DNA of 64,000 bases from Vulcanimicrobium alpinum (GCF_027923555.1 NZ_AP025523.1:2918484-2982483), one strand, 5' to 3'; numbered from the stretch's first letter, positions 8,854 through 17,442 are shown. The notes: a model not told the origin generated them from the letters alone. Numbers and translations: made by a program.

Positions 8854-8919
8854 TTAGCAGCCGATGGGCTGGGTGAAGAACAGAACGTCGATCGAGGGCG
8901 AAGCGAAACGCGTCATCAT
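8854..8919 (-). CDS. possible 21-residue peptide
   Basis: Short frame starting with tandem ATG codons, preceded by GGAG at 4-7 bases, and ending in QPIGC before TAA. It lies just upstream of the hypothetical/HD-GYP pair. The stop is six bases from the next ATG, a spacing typical of translational coupling. It could be a leader peptide or a chance frame. Confidence 0.3.
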   Translation of the reverse strand: MMTRFASPSIDVLFFTQPIGC

Positions 8920-9009
8920 AGCACTCCATATAAGGGACGGCGGTGTGATGACAGAACACTAGCATACTGGTGGCGAGGGGGGAGAGGGTCGAGCACCCCA
9001 TGAGCGCCG

Positions 9010-9034
9010 AAAAGGTGCGCCGCTCCGGCCTTTT
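9010..9034 (-). terminator. weak intrinsic terminator after LuxR-type gene
   Basis: AAAAGG at 9010-9015 and CCTTTT at 9029-9034 form a short A/T-ended stem enclosing a GC-rich loop. It begins 16 bases downstream of the LuxR-type gene's stop on the minus strand. Confidence 0.4.
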
Positions 9035-9050
9035 TCTACCGAGAAAAAGT

Positions 9051-10547
9051 TTAGGCGTAGATGCCGAGATCTCGGGCGCGGCGCACCGCCTCGGCGCGGC
9101 TCCCGACCTGCAATTTTGAGTAGATGCTGCCGACTTGCTTCTCGAGCGTTTTCTTCGACTTGCCGAACGACGTCGCGATCGTCGCGAGCGTGACGCCCTC
9201 CGGGAGAACGCGCAGGATCTCGAGCTCGGTCTCGGTCAGCCCGTGACGGGGACGCGTCAGCATCGCGCTGCGGCACGCTTCGTTCACGAAGCGCACGTAG
9301 CCGACCATCAGCGGCGGGACGCGTTCTTCGTCCAAGCCCTTGCTTGTCATCAGGGTGGCGAACTGCGCATCCGGGTCGAATGCGCGCGAGAGGGCGCGCC
9401 GGCCGCGCGTCGCATCGCCGATGATCACGCAGATTGTCGCCGCCAGGATGCGGGCGATCCGGCGTTGGCGCGTCTCGAAGAGCGGTTCCTTGGTCGAGCG
9501 CTCGGTCGTCTGGCTGATCACGCGTCGGGCCAACGTGCGGGCCTCGTCGATCTGCCAGCTCGCCACCGCGACCGCGGCGAGGAGCGCGTCGCAGAACGCG
9601 CGTTCGGCCAGGGTGAGCGTCTCGACCTTGCGCTGCGCGACCAGCAGGGTCCGCGCGATGTCGAACCGGCCGGCCCAGCCATGGGCCAGCGCCTCGGCGA
9701 CCGAGTAGGTGTAGCGCTGGTGCCAGAACTGCTCGTTCATCCGGTTCGCGAGCATTCGGCCGCGGATCGAGCCGAAGCGCCGCGAGTCGCCGGCCGCGGC
9801 CGCGGCCTCCAATTGGTAGAGCAGCCCGATGTGCTCGAGCGACTGGTCTCCGGCGAGATGCGCGCACATCGTGAGATGGCGCGCGTAGAATCGCGTGACG
9901 TCGGGATCGGCGAGCCAGTAGTGCGCGATGACGTAGAGAATGGAATACGCCATCGCGGCGTTGCGGTGCGATTCGATCCGCTCGAAACAGCGCGCCGCTT
10001 CGAGCGCGCGCTCCTGCGCTTCGTCGAAGTCCTCGCGGTAGAACGCCGCCAGCCCGCTGCGCTGGATCAGGCGGCCGACGATCAGCGGATTGTCGAGCGC
10101 GCGGCCGAGTTCGAGGGCGTCCTGCGCCAGCTCGGCGCTGAGCGCATCCTGGCCCTGACGGGCCGCGATGACCGAGCGCTGGGCCTGAAACGCCGGGATC
10201 AGTTCGGCCGGCACGTCGACGGCGGAATCCATCAGCGCGAGCGCTTCGTCGACCTCGTTGGAGATCAGCATCAGCGGCGTCAGCAGATCGATGATGTAGG
10301 GCCGCGCGTCGGGCTCGGCGTGCGTCGTCGCGCGCTTGAGCAGTGCGACGCCGCCGGCGACGTCGCCGCTGGTCGCGGATTTCATCCCGCGCGCCGCGAT
10401 CGCGATCGGGTCGCGAATGCGCGCTGACGCGGGGAAGCGCATCAGGAACGCTTCGATATCGGTGCGCCGGCCTTGGCACGCGATCTCGTAAAAGCGTTCC
10501 AAAGTGACGACCGGCTCTTGAGCGCGCCCGTTCAGCATGGCATCCAT
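9051..10547 (-). CDS. LuxR-family transcriptional regulator with TPR-like helical region
   Basis: 498-residue protein. The last ~65 residues are a LuxR-type helix-turn-helix: LTETELEILRVLPEGVTLATIA, then GKSKKTLEKQVGSIYSKLQV. The preceding ~420 residues are alanine-rich helical repeats resembling the TPR/MalT sensor region (e.g. EDFDEAQERALEAARCFERI). There is no ATPase P-loop, so it is shorter than classical MalT-type regulators. These proteins usually bind DNA after sensing a small ligand or partner; neither is identifiable here. A perfect palindrome, CGGCAA-GA-TTGCCG, lies 60 bases upstream and could be its own operator. Confidence 0.82.
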   Translation of the reverse strand: MDAMLNGRAQEPVVTLERFYEIACQGRRTDIEAFLMRFPASARIRDPIAIAARGMKSATSGDVAGGVALLKRATTHAEPDARPYIIDLLTPLMLISNEVDEALALMDSAVDVPAELIPAFQAQRSVIAARQGQDALSAELAQDALELGRALDNPLIVGRLIQRSGLAAFYREDFDEAQERALEAARCFERIESHRNAAMAYSILYVIAHYWLADPDVTRFYARHLTMCAHLAGDQSLEHIGLLYQLEAAAAAGDSRRFGSIRGRMLANRMNEQFWHQRYTYSVAEALAHGWAGRFDIARTLLVAQRKVETLTLAERAFCDALLAAVAVASWQIDEARTLARRVISQTTERSTKEPLFETRQRRIARILAATICVIIGDATRGRRALSRAFDPDAQFATLMTSKGLDEERVPPLMVGYVRFVNEACRSAMLTRPRHGLTETELEILRVLPEGVTLATIATSFGKSKKTLEKQVGSIYSKLQVGSRAEAVRRARDLGIYA

Positions 10548-10606
10548 GAGCGGAAGTCACGTCCGTGCGACAAGCCGCGTGCACAATGAGCGCGGCTCAT
10601 ACTACC

Positions 10607-10620
10607 CGGCAAGATTGCCG
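10607..10620. promoter_or_regulatory. palindrome upstream of LuxR-type gene (candidate operator)
   Basis: CGGCAA-GA-TTGCCG, a perfect 6-bp inverted repeat 60 bases upstream of the regulator's ATG. The 211-base gap 10548-10758 also holds a 7-bp GC stem (10660-10666 with 10678-10684) without a T tract. No convincing promoter was found in the gap. Confidence 0.35.
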
Positions 10621-10758
10621 ATATAGTCCCGAAGTCCTGTTGCAAGGACGTGCGGGGATGCGGCGGCGGGGCGCCATCCGCCGCGCGTGCGTGGTCAGCC
10701 GGCGCTTCTGCAGCCATCGATCTCCTGCCCGTACACCCTATTCAGCGGCCCGGTTCGT

Positions 10759-12321
10759 TCAGAAGAGCCGCGACTCCGCCAGATCCATGTCATATTGGAC
10801 CTTCCGGAAGATCTCGTCGGGGATCTCGCCGCGGTCGCGCAGGCGCATGATCGCGCGCCGCTCGGCCCGGATCGCGGCGGTCTGGGCGTCGTGATCGAAG
10901 CGGCTGGCGGCGGTCTCCGCCGCCGTCCCGGTGCCGTGCCGGTTCAGGTGCTCGATGCGATGCTGATACTCGTCGGCAAGGCGGTCGAGCACTTCACGCT
11001 CGTCGGGCGCGGCATGCCGCGCGCGCATCTCGCGGATCTTCTGCAGTCCGGCGCGCAGCCCGGCGATCCGCACCTCCACCTCGCGGCGCTCACCGTCACC
11101 GTCCCGGCTGATGCGCAGCAGCCGCAGCAGCGGGATCAGGGTGAGCCCCTGGCCGACCAGCTTCACGAAGATCACGACGAACGTAATGAAGATGATGTCA
11201 TCGCGGCGCGCGATCGGCGGGAGCGCGAGCGCCGCCGCGAGCGACACGATCCCGCGCATCCCCGTCCAGCCGATGATCGTCAGCCACGACCACGGCGGGC
11301 GCGGGTCGGCGCGCCGCACCGCCGGGATCAGCCGCGGGATCACCGCGGCCGGGTAGATCCAGGCCAGCCGGACCGCGATCAGGAGGGCGCTGATCGCGAG
11401 CGCCGCCGGAAGCAGCGCCGCCGCGCGGCCGCCGCCGGCGACGAAGCCGCGCAGCTGCAGGCCGATCGCCAGAAAGACGTACGCGTTGAGCAGGTAGATC
11501 CAAACGTTCCAGACGTTGACGCCGATCAGCCGCGATTCCGGCGAGAACACCACCGACGAGCGCCGCGAGATCAGCAGCCCCGCGACGACCGTCGAGAGGA
11601 CGCCGGAGACGTGCAGCGCCTGGCCGCCCAGATACGCCGCGTACGCCGCTCCGATCACCAGCAGCGTGTCGATCAGCGAGTCGGTGAGGTCGAGCCGCAC
11701 GAGCGCGCGCGACAGCCGTTCGACGATCCAGGCGACCGCGACCCCCGCCGCCACGCCGCCGACGGCGACGACGACGAACGAGCCGAGCGCGGGGACGACC
11801 GCGAACTCCCCGGTCGTCGCTGCCGCGACCGCGTACCCGTAGATCACCAAAGCCGTCGCGTCGTTGACGAGACCCTCGCCGTCGATCACGGCGGCGATCC
11901 GGCGCGGGACCGCGAACCGCTCGAAGACGGCGATCGCCGCGACGGCATCGGGCGGCGAGACGATCGCCCCGAGGACGAACGCGCCGGCCCAGCCGAGCAC
12001 CGGCACGATCCGGTCGGCCAAGGCCGCGACGGCGACGGTGCTGACGACGACCAGCCCGATCGCCAGCTGAAGAATCGGCCGCAGATTGCGCCGGAACATC
12101 ACCCAGTCGGTCGCCCAACCGCCCGAAAAGAGCAGCGGCGGCAGGATCGCGAGAAAGATCCAGTCGGGCGCGATGCGGACCTGCGGCAGCCCCGGGACGA
12201 ACGCCAGCGCCGTCCCGGCCAGCACGAAGACGATCGGGTAGGGCAGCGCGAACCGCTTCGCAACGATCGCGAAGGCGATCGCGGCTGCCAGCCCGAGCAC
12301 GAGCAGGACCGGTTCGCTCAC
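10759..12321 (-). CDS. CPA1-type Na+/H+ antiporter
   Basis: 520-residue membrane antiporter exchanging Na+ (or K+) for H+ across the cytoplasmic membrane. About a dozen hydrophobic helices occupy residues 1-400. Family hallmarks are FVLGAIVSPPDAVAAIAVF, the ion-site helix DGEGLVNDATALVIYGYAV with its ND pair, and GWTGMRGIVSLAAALALP. The C-terminal ~110 residues are a charged cytoplasmic helical tail. The GTG at 12321 (SEPVLLVLGLAAA) was chosen because the frame open further upstream would run antisense through the divergent DUF1003 gene. No clear ribosome-binding site is seen. Confidence 0.92.
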   Translation of the reverse strand: MSEPVLLVLGLAAAIAFAIVAKRFALPYPIVFVLAGTALAFVPGLPQVRIAPDWIFLAILPPLLFSGGWATDWVMFRRNLRPILQLAIGLVVVSTVAVAALADRIVPVLGWAGAFVLGAIVSPPDAVAAIAVFERFAVPRRIAAVIDGEGLVNDATALVIYGYAVAAATTGEFAVVPALGSFVVVAVGGVAAGVAVAWIVERLSRALVRLDLTDSLIDTLLVIGAAYAAYLGGQALHVSGVLSTVVAGLLISRRSSVVFSPESRLIGVNVWNVWIYLLNAYVFLAIGLQLRGFVAGGGRAAALLPAALAISALLIAVRLAWIYPAAVIPRLIPAVRRADPRPPWSWLTIIGWTGMRGIVSLAAALALPPIARRDDIIFITFVVIFVKLVGQGLTLIPLLRLLRISRDGDGERREVEVRIAGLRAGLQKIREMRARHAAPDEREVLDRLADEYQHRIEHLNRHGTGTAAETAASRFDHDAQTAAIRAERRAIMRLRDRGEIPDEIFRKVQYDMDLAESRLF

Positions 12322-12370
12322 GCCGGGCGGTTCGCGGGACGCCCGTCGCTCTCCGGGGATACGTAGAGGA

Positions 12371-12901
12371 ATGAATCTCGAAGCGGACGCCGTCGACCAG
12401 ACGATCGACTCGATCGCCGAATTGGAACGCCGGGCGCTCAGCGAGGCGTCGCAGCACGCGCGCGCAATCGAGCGTGCAACGCTCGCGATCGGCCGGCCGC
12501 GCACGCTCTACACGGCGATGACGGCGATCTTCACCTGGATCGCGGCCAACCTGATGCTGATCGCTTCCGGCCGGCCCCCGCTCGACGCGCCGCCGTTCTA
12601 CTGGCTCGATACCGCGGTCACGATCAGCGCGTTCCTGACCACGATCATGATCCTGGTTTCCGCCAACCGCAGCAGCACCCTCGACGAACAGCGCGACCGG
12701 CTTTCGCTCCAAATTGCGCTGCTCACCGATCGCAAGACCGCCAAGCTCATCGCGCTGATCGAGGAACTGCGCCGCGATATGCCGACCGTCCCCAACCGGA
12801 CCGACGCCGAAGCCGTCGCGCTCTCCCAGTCGACCGACCCGCACGCCGTGACGGCCGAACTCGAGAAGCGGACCCCGAACCGCTCCGAGGTCGTCCCGTA
12901 G
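12371..12901 (+). CDS. DUF1003 family membrane protein
   Basis: 176-residue protein with two closely spaced membrane helices (about residues 45-65 and 78-98). They frame the PPLDAPPFYWLDTAVTISA loop typical of DUF1003. An SANRSSTLDEQRDRLSLQIAL amphipathic region follows. The function of DUF1003 is not established. AGAGGA immediately precedes the ATG, a closer spacing than usual. It is divergent from the antiporter with 49 bases between them, so the two may share a regulatory region. Confidence 0.8.
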   Translation: MNLEADAVDQTIDSIAELERRALSEASQHARAIERATLAIGRPRTLYTAMTAIFTWIAANLMLIASGRPPLDAPPFYWLDTAVTISAFLTTIMILVSANRSSTLDEQRDRLSLQIALLTDRKTAKLIALIEELRRDMPTVPNRTDAEAVALSQSTDPHAVTAELEKRTPNRSEVVP

Positions 12902-13008
12902 CGCGCTCGCGCCGACAGGACGGCCGCCGCCGGAGCCGAACCCGGCGCAGGTCGCGCGGGGGCCCTTGCTCCCGCTCTTTTCGCGTCAACCCATCTGACG
13001 GAGTACTG

Positions 13009-13938
13009 ATGTCCCGTACCTACCGCGCGGTCGCCGGCCTCGGCGCGATCGCGCTCAGCATCTCGCTCGCTGCGTGCTCGGGCGGTTCCGGCGGAGGCGA
13101 CGTCGCGTCCGTGAACGGCCAGAAGATCAGCCGCGGCGATTTCGATCGCAAGCTCGAGACCGGACCGCAAGCGAAGCAAGTTCTCAACCAGATGGTGCAG
13201 ATGGCGCTGATCGATCAGTACGCGAAGGACAAGAACGTCAGCGCGACCGACGACGAGATCACCAAAAAAGAAAACGAGATCAAGGCGAAGTACCCGCCCG
13301 GCCAATTCGACCAGATCCTCAAACAGCAAGGGCTCACCGAAGCCGACGTCCGCCAGATCCTGCGCCAGCAGGTGATCATCGACAAGGCCGTCGGACCGAA
13401 CGTCAAGGTGACGGATGCCGACGTGAAGTCGTACTTCGAGAAGAACCACGCGATCTACGACAAGCCCGAACAAGTGCGCGCGCGCCACATCCTCGTCGCC
13501 GACGCGGCGACGGCGAACACCGTGCTGCAGAAACTCAAAGCCGGCGGCAGTTGGGACGCGCTCGCAAAACAGTACTCGACCGATCCGTCGAGCAAGGACA
13601 AGGGCGGCGAACTCGGCTTCTTCGGCAAAGGCCAGATGGTCGCGCCGTTCCAGGAGGCCGCGTTCAAGGCGAAGGTCGGACAGATCGTCGGGCCGGTGAA
13701 ATCGCCGTTCGGCTACCACATCATTCAGGTCGAAGAGAAGAAACCCGCGCAGACCGCGACGTTCGCGAGCACCAAGGATCAGATCAAAGCGCAGCTCACG
13801 CAGCAGCAGGCCTCGCAGCAGTACCCCGTGTTCCTCCAAGGCCTGCGCAGCACCGCGAAGATCGAGATCTACGACGACCGCTTCAAGGATGCGGTGCCGC
13901 CGGCGCCCGCCGCGGCCGCATCACCGGGCACCAAGTAG
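13009..13938 (+). CDS. prsA: PrsA/SurA-like peptidyl-prolyl isomerase lipoprotein
   Basis: 309-residue exported foldase. The signal peptide ends in the lipobox LAAC (Cys at residue 23), followed by a Gly/Ser linker, so it is membrane-anchored in the periplasm. Residues ~30-145 form a SurA_N-like helical chaperone domain. Residues ~155-245 are a parvulin domain: RARHILVADAATANTVLQKL, STDPSSKDKGGELGFFGKGQ and SPFGYHIIQVEEKK. A C-terminal helix and an Ala/Pro tail complete it. GGAG lies 7 bases before the ATG. In Firmicutes a prsA gene often sits between mfd and yabN, which matches this position. A strong hairpin follows the stop codon. Confidence 0.9.
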   Translation: MSRTYRAVAGLGAIALSISLAACSGGSGGGDVASVNGQKISRGDFDRKLETGPQAKQVLNQMVQMALIDQYAKDKNVSATDDEITKKENEIKAKYPPGQFDQILKQQGLTEADVRQILRQQVIIDKAVGPNVKVTDADVKSYFEKNHAIYDKPEQVRARHILVADAATANTVLQKLKAGGSWDALAKQYSTDPSSKDKGGELGFFGKGQMVAPFQEAAFKAKVGQIVGPVKSPFGYHIIQVEEKKPAQTATFASTKDQIKAQLTQQQASQQYPVFLQGLRSTAKIEIYDDRFKDAVPPAPAAAASPGTK

Positions 13939-13946
13939 CGCATCGC

Positions 13947-13975
13947 CGAGGCGGGAGTCGTTGACTCCCGCCTCG
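13947..13975. terminator. perfect 13-bp hairpin between prsA and yabN
   Basis: 13947-13959 pairs perfectly with 13963-13975 around a GTT loop (core GAGGCGGGAGTC). There is no T run on either side, so it may be a Rho-linked pause, an RNA-stability stem or a partial terminator. Confidence 0.55.
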
Positions 13976-13992
13976 CGAAGTTCCCCGTCATC

Positions 13993-15183
13993 GTGATTCG
14001 CATCGTCGGTCTAGGCCCGGGCGATCCGGGGCTGCTCACGCTGGGCAGCCGCGAGTCGCTGCGCGCGGTCGGACGTGCGACGACGGTGCTTGCGCCGCCG
14101 GAGCTGGTGCGCTTCCTCGAGAGCGACGGCGTCGCGATCGAGAAGACGCTCATCACCGACCAAGGGCTGTTTCTGCGCGGTTCGAGCGAGGTGATCGACG
14201 CCTTCGCCGATCGCATCGATCAGCGTGACTTGGGCCTCGGCGTGCTCGGCAACCCGCTCTCTGATTTTCTCGGCCTGCCGATGCTCTTGCGCGCGCTCGA
14301 ACGGCGCGGCATCGCCGCCGAGATCATCCCCGGGATGCCGCGCGCAACGCTCTCGGCGTCGATCACGATGCCGCTGGTCCCGCTCCCGCCGGGATCGACG
14401 CACCACACCTGGGACGACCTGGTCGAGATCATGGCGCGGCTGCGGCGCTCGTGTCCGTGGGACCGCGAGCAGACGCACGCGTCGCTGGTACGCTATTTGA
14501 TCGAGGAGACGTACGAGGTCGTCGACGCGATTGAACACGGCACCGACGCCGAATTGTGCGAAGAGCTAGGCGATCTGCTCTTTCAAATCGTGTTCCACTC
14601 GCAGCTCGCGACCGAGCGCGGGAAGTTCTCCGTCGCCGACGTGATCGACGGGCTCTCGAACAAGATGATCCGCCGGCATCCGCACGTCTTCGGCGACGTC
14701 GCGGTCGCCGACGTCGAGCAGGTGTGGGCGAACTGGGAGCAGCTGAAAGCGCAGGAGGCGACGGGACAGTCCCGCAGCTCGAAGCTCGACGGGATCCCCG
14801 TGCACATGGGCGCGCTGCAGCGCGGCCAGAAGATGCAGGAGAAAGCGGCGCGGGTCGGCTTCGATTGGACCGACGCGCGCGACATCACCGAGAAGCTCTC
14901 CGAAGAATTGCGCGAGCTCGCCGATGCGCGGATCAAAGCCGGCGATCTCAAACCGGAGGATCCGCACGTGCGCGAGGAACTCGGCGACGTGATCTTCACC
15001 GTCGTCAACCTGGCCCGGCGGCTCGGCGTCGACGCCGAGGGTGCGATGCGCGACGCGAACGCGAAGTTCGAACGCCGGTTTCGCTACATGGAGGCCTACG
15101 CCGTCGGAAGCGGCCGCGCGCTCAACGACATGACGCTCGACGAACTCGAGGACTTGTGGCAGCAGGCGAAGACCGCGGCGTGA
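13993..15183 (+). CDS. mazG: YabN-type protein: truncated tetrapyrrole-methylase-like domain fused to MazG pyrophosphohydrolase
   Basis: 396 residues. Residues 1-125 hold only the N-terminal half of a tetrapyrrole methylase fold ([20 protein letters not shown], then [11 protein letters not shown] and [10 protein letters not shown]). Residues ~135-390 are a full double Maz[21 protein letters not shown] with the EE..E metal motif, [27 protein letters not shown] and a second [20 protein letters not shown]. MazG hydrolyses non-canonical or excess NTPs to NMPs. B. subtilis YabN is about 490 residues, so the methylase part is short by roughly half and is unlikely to be an active methylase. The start is GTG. 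The gene overlaps the next by one base. Confidence 0.9.
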   Translation: MIRIVGLGPGDPGLLTLGSRESLRAVGRATTVLAPPELVRFLESDGVAIEKTLITDQGLFLRGSSEVIDAFADRIDQRDLGLGVLGNPLSDFLGLPMLLRALERRGIAAEIIPGMPRATLSASITMPLVPLPPGSTHHTWDDLVEIMARLRRSCPWDREQTHASLVRYLIEETYEVVDAIEHGTDAELCEELGDLLFQIVFHSQLATERGKFSVADVIDGLSNKMIRRHPHVFGDVAVADVEQVWANWEQLKAQEATGQSRSSKLDGIPVHMGALQRGQKMQEKAARVGFDWTDARDITEKLSEELRELADARIKAGDLKPEDPHVREELGDVIFTVVNLARRLGVDAEGAMRDANAKFERRFRYMEAYAVGSGRALNDMTLDELEDLWQQAKTAA

Positions 15184-15617
15184 TGATCCGGGTGCGGATG
15201 AGCGCCCACGACGCGCACTACGGCGGCAGCCTCGTCGACGGGGCGCGCATCCTCGGCCTCTTCGGCGACGTGGCGACCGAACTGCTGATCCGCCGCGACG
15301 GCGACGAGGGCCTCTTCGTCGCCTACGACCTGGTGGAGTTCAAAGCGCCGGTCTACGCCGGCGACTACATCGAAGCGCGCGGCCGGATCACGAAGACCGG
15401 AGCGACCTCGCGGACGATGGAGTTCGAGGCGCACAAGGTGATCGCCGCGCGGACCGACCTCAGCCCCTCCGCCGCCGACGTGCTCGCGGAACCGCTGCTG
15501 GTCGTGCGCGCGCGGGGCACCTGCGTGACGCCGGCGGAGAATCAGCGTCGCGGTGACGCACGTCACCGCGACCTGACGAAGCCGCAAGGCAACCCAGCGG
15601 CGGTAAGCGAACCGTAA
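15183..15617 (+). CDS. kal: 3-aminobutyryl-CoA ammonia-lyase-like hotdog protein
   Basis: 144-residue hotdog-fold protein. The N-terminal [20 protein letters not shown], the [19 protein letters not shown] segment and [13 protein letters not shown] closely match Kal. In lysine fermentation Kal removes ammonia from L-3-aminobutyryl-CoA to give crotonyl-CoA. The recognisable Kal sequence ends near [17 protein letters not shown]. The last ~20 residues are polar and appear to read into the structured region downstream. Its ATG overlaps the yabN stop (TGATG), so it is translationally coupled to a nucleotide house-cleaning gene and not to other lysine-fermentation genes. Its real substrate is therefore open. 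Confidence 0.8.
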   Translation: MIRVRMSAHDAHYGGSLVDGARILGLFGDVATELLIRRDGDEGLFVAYDLVEFKAPVYAGDYIEARGRITKTGATSRTMEFEAHKVIAARTDLSPSAADVLAEPLLVVRARGTCVTPAENQRRGDARHRDLTKPQGNPAAVSEP

Positions 15618-15677
15618 TCGAGGCTACGGACAATCCTCGACGTGCCCGTTTCCTTGGGTCGGCTGCGGGCCTTTTTC
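15582..15677 (+). promoter_or_regulatory. structured leader with competing hairpins and a terminator
   Basis: After a small GCC-GCAA-GGC stem (GNRA loop), CCGTA (15612-15616) can pair with TACGG (15625-15629). TCGAGG (15619-15624) can instead pair with CCTCGA (15635-15640). These two hairpins exclude each other. GCCCG (15644-15648) with CGGGC (15666-15670) followed by CTTTTTC resembles an intrinsic terminator. The segment overlaps the tail of the kal-like gene and ends 36 bases before the DUF4870 gene. It may be a riboswitch or attenuator; no known class was recognised. Confidence 0.4.
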
Positions 15678-15712
15678 ACCGGACTCGTGCGCTCATAAGG
15701 GGTCGCCCAACC

Positions 15713-16102
15713 ATGATTCAAGACCAGTCTCAATCATCGTTCGGCTTGGCGCCGAACGTCGCCGCCGGGATCGCCTCGTTCTTCACGTGGCTCGGCGGCC
15801 TCATCATCCTGCTCGGCAAGCCGCCGCAGCAGTGGGTCCGATTCGTCGCCGTCCAAGCGATCGTGATGTTCGTCGTCTACTTCGCGATCATCATCGGGCT
15901 CAACGTCGTCGTCGGGCTGCTCTCCGCGCTGCACCTCGGGATCCTCGCGCTGATCCTCTTCCCCGTCGAGATGATCCTCGGGCTCGCATACTTCGTCGCA
16001 TGGATCCTCATGACGGTGAAGGCGTTCCAGGGACAGGCGATGCGTCTGCCGTTCATCTCGACGCTCGCGGACCGCTGGGTCTCCGCGTCGACGAGTCTCT
16101 AG
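15713..16102 (+). CDS. DUF4870/Tic20-like small membrane protein
   Basis: 129 residues with three hydrophobic helices. The opening GLAPNVAAGIASFFTWLGGL, the WVRFVAVQAIVMFVVYFAI segment and the final LAYFVAWILMTVKAFQGQ match the DUF4870 pattern of small integral membrane proteins of unknown function. AAGGGG lies 10 bases before the ATG. It is the only gene downstream of the structured leader described above. It ends one base before the convergent methionine synthase-like gene. Confidence 0.8.
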   Translation: MIQDQSQSSFGLAPNVAAGIASFFTWLGGLIILLGKPPQQWVRFVAVQAIVMFVVYFAIIIGLNVVVGLLSALHLGILALILFPVEMILGLAYFVAWILMTVKAFQGQAMRLPFISTLADRWVSASTSL

Positions 16103-16103
16103 C

Positions 16104-17123
16104 CTACAGCCCGACGCTGGCGAGCAGCGCGCCTTCGGCGAGGCTGCGAAGCTTCGCGTAGGCGACCTCGCGCGCCATCGGCGCCATCCCGCAGTTGGTC
16201 GAACAGACGATGCGCTCGTCCGGCAGATACCGCCGGGCGAGCGCAATCGTGTTCGCGACATCGTCGGGCGTCTCGATCCGTTCCGTCGCGACGTCGATCA
16301 CGCCGATCGCAAGCGTCTTGTCGCCGGCGAGTTCGAGCGTTTCGGGCGGCACGTGCGAGCCCGCGAGTTCGATCGAGATCTGATCGACGCTCGAGCGCGC
16401 GAGCAGCGGGAGGACGTGCGCGTACTGATCCCAACGCTCGCCGAGATTCGCCTTCCACGCGACGTTCGCGGGGATGCCGTAGCCGTAGCAGACGTGCACG
16501 GCGGTCGTACAGGTCGCCGCGCCGAGCGCGGTGTCGAGCGCGTCGATCCCCCAAGCGGCGACCTCGTCGAAGTAGACGTTGAAGGCCGGCTCGTCGAGCT
16601 GCACGACGTCGACGCCGGCGGCGATCAAATCGACGATCTCGGCTCGGATCGCGCGCGCGAACGCGAACGCGAGTTCGCGCCGGCTCCCGTAGGCTTCGTC
16701 GACGACGGTGTCGACCAGCGTCATCGGTCCGGGGATCGTGATCTTCAGCGTCCCGCCGGTGAGCGTGCGCGCGAAGCGAACCTCCTCCACGTGCACGGGC
16801 GCGACGCGGCGCACTTCACCCGTCACGGTCGGACACACCGCCTCGTATCGGTCGGCGCGTATCCCGCGCTTCTGCCGCTTCGCGGGATCGACGCCGCCGA
16901 GCCGTTCAGCGAAGCCGTGCACGAAGTGCTTGCGCGTCTGTTCACCGTCGGTCACGGTGTCGATCCCGGCGCGCAGCTGCTCGCAGACCGCGATGCGGGT
17001 CGCGTCGCGCTGCGCTTCGGCGAGTTCGGGACCGTCGAGGCGCCACGTCGGAAAGATGCGTTCGGGCTCGGCAAGCCACGCCGGCTTTGGAAGGCTGCCG
17101 GCGATCGTGGTGCGGAACGGCAT
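16104..17123 (-). CDS. cobalamin-independent methionine synthase-like (MetE C-terminal-type) protein
   Basis: 339 residues corresponding to the catalytic half of MetE without the N-terminal domain (full MetE is about 750 residues). Such core enzymes transfer methyl groups to homocysteine from donors other than methyl-tetrahydrofolate-polyglutamate. TTIAGSLPKPAWL opens the barrel, followed by the TLTGGTLKITIPGPMTLVDT segment and VVQLDEPAFNVYF. Zn ligands appear in AVHVCYGYG (His, Cys) and CSTNCGM (Cys). The ATG at 17123 was preferred because the longer open frame would cross the divergent S4-domain gene starting at 17158. Confidence 0.85.
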   Translation of the reverse strand: MPFRTTIAGSLPKPAWLAEPERIFPTWRLDGPELAEAQRDATRIAVCEQLRAGIDTVTDGEQTRKHFVHGFAERLGGVDPAKRQKRGIRADRYEAVCPTVTGEVRRVAPVHVEEVRFARTLTGGTLKITIPGPMTLVDTVVDEAYGSRRELAFAFARAIRAEIVDLIAAGVDVVQLDEPAFNVYFDEVAAWGIDALDTALGAATCTTAVHVCYGYGIPANVAWKANLGERWDQYAHVLPLLARSSVDQISIELAGSHVPPETLELAGDKTLAIGVIDVATERIETPDDVANTIALARRYLPDERIVCSTNCGMAPMAREVAYAKLRSLAEGALLASVGL

Positions 17124-17157
17124 GGCCCGGTGTTCCGACGTCCGAAGATCACCGGCC

Positions 17158-17436
17158 TTGCGCTTGGACAAGTTTCTGAAAGTCTCGCGGCTGGCGAAAC
17201 GGCGCGCGGAAGCGAAAGACGGCATCGAGGCCGGCCGCATCACCAAAGACGGCCGCGCGCTCAAGCCCGGCTACGAGGTGAAAGCCGGCGACGTGCTGGT
17301 GCTTCACTACCGCACGAAGTTTCTCACCGTGCGCGTCCTGCTCGTCCCCGAACGCGTCGTGCCGTCGCTCAAGCCCGCCGATCTCTACGAGATCGTCGAC
17401 GAGCGCAAAGACGATCCCGTCGATTGGCTCGGGTGA
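17158..17436 (+). CDS. rqcP: S4-domain RNA-binding protein, RqcP/YabO-like
   Basis: 92-residue S4 protein opening RLDKFLKVSRLAKRRAEAKD, then GRALKPGYEVKAGDVLVLHY. It matches RqcP (YabO), which in Firmicutes works with RqcH in ribosome-associated quality control by holding the peptidyl-tRNA during C-terminal tailing. The start is TTG, read as Met; no in-frame ATG or GTG precedes the conserved RLDKF. In B. subtilis yabO directly follows yabN, and here yabN is 2 kb upstream on the same strand, which strengthens the orthology. Hsp15 is the alternative, but the compact form and location favour RqcP. It is followed six bases later by whiA. Confidence 0.82.
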   Translation: MRLDKFLKVSRLAKRRAEAKDGIEAGRITKDGRALKPGYEVKAGDVLVLHYRTKFLTVRVLLVPERVVPSLKPADLYEIVDERKDDPVDWLG

Positions 17437-17442
17437 TCGCAC

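Noticed and set aside
15560-15680. GEMM (cyclic-di-GMP-I) or SAM riboswitch
   Set aside because: Short GCAA-capped stem and GGCAACC are reminiscent, but the conserved core segments of either class are missing.
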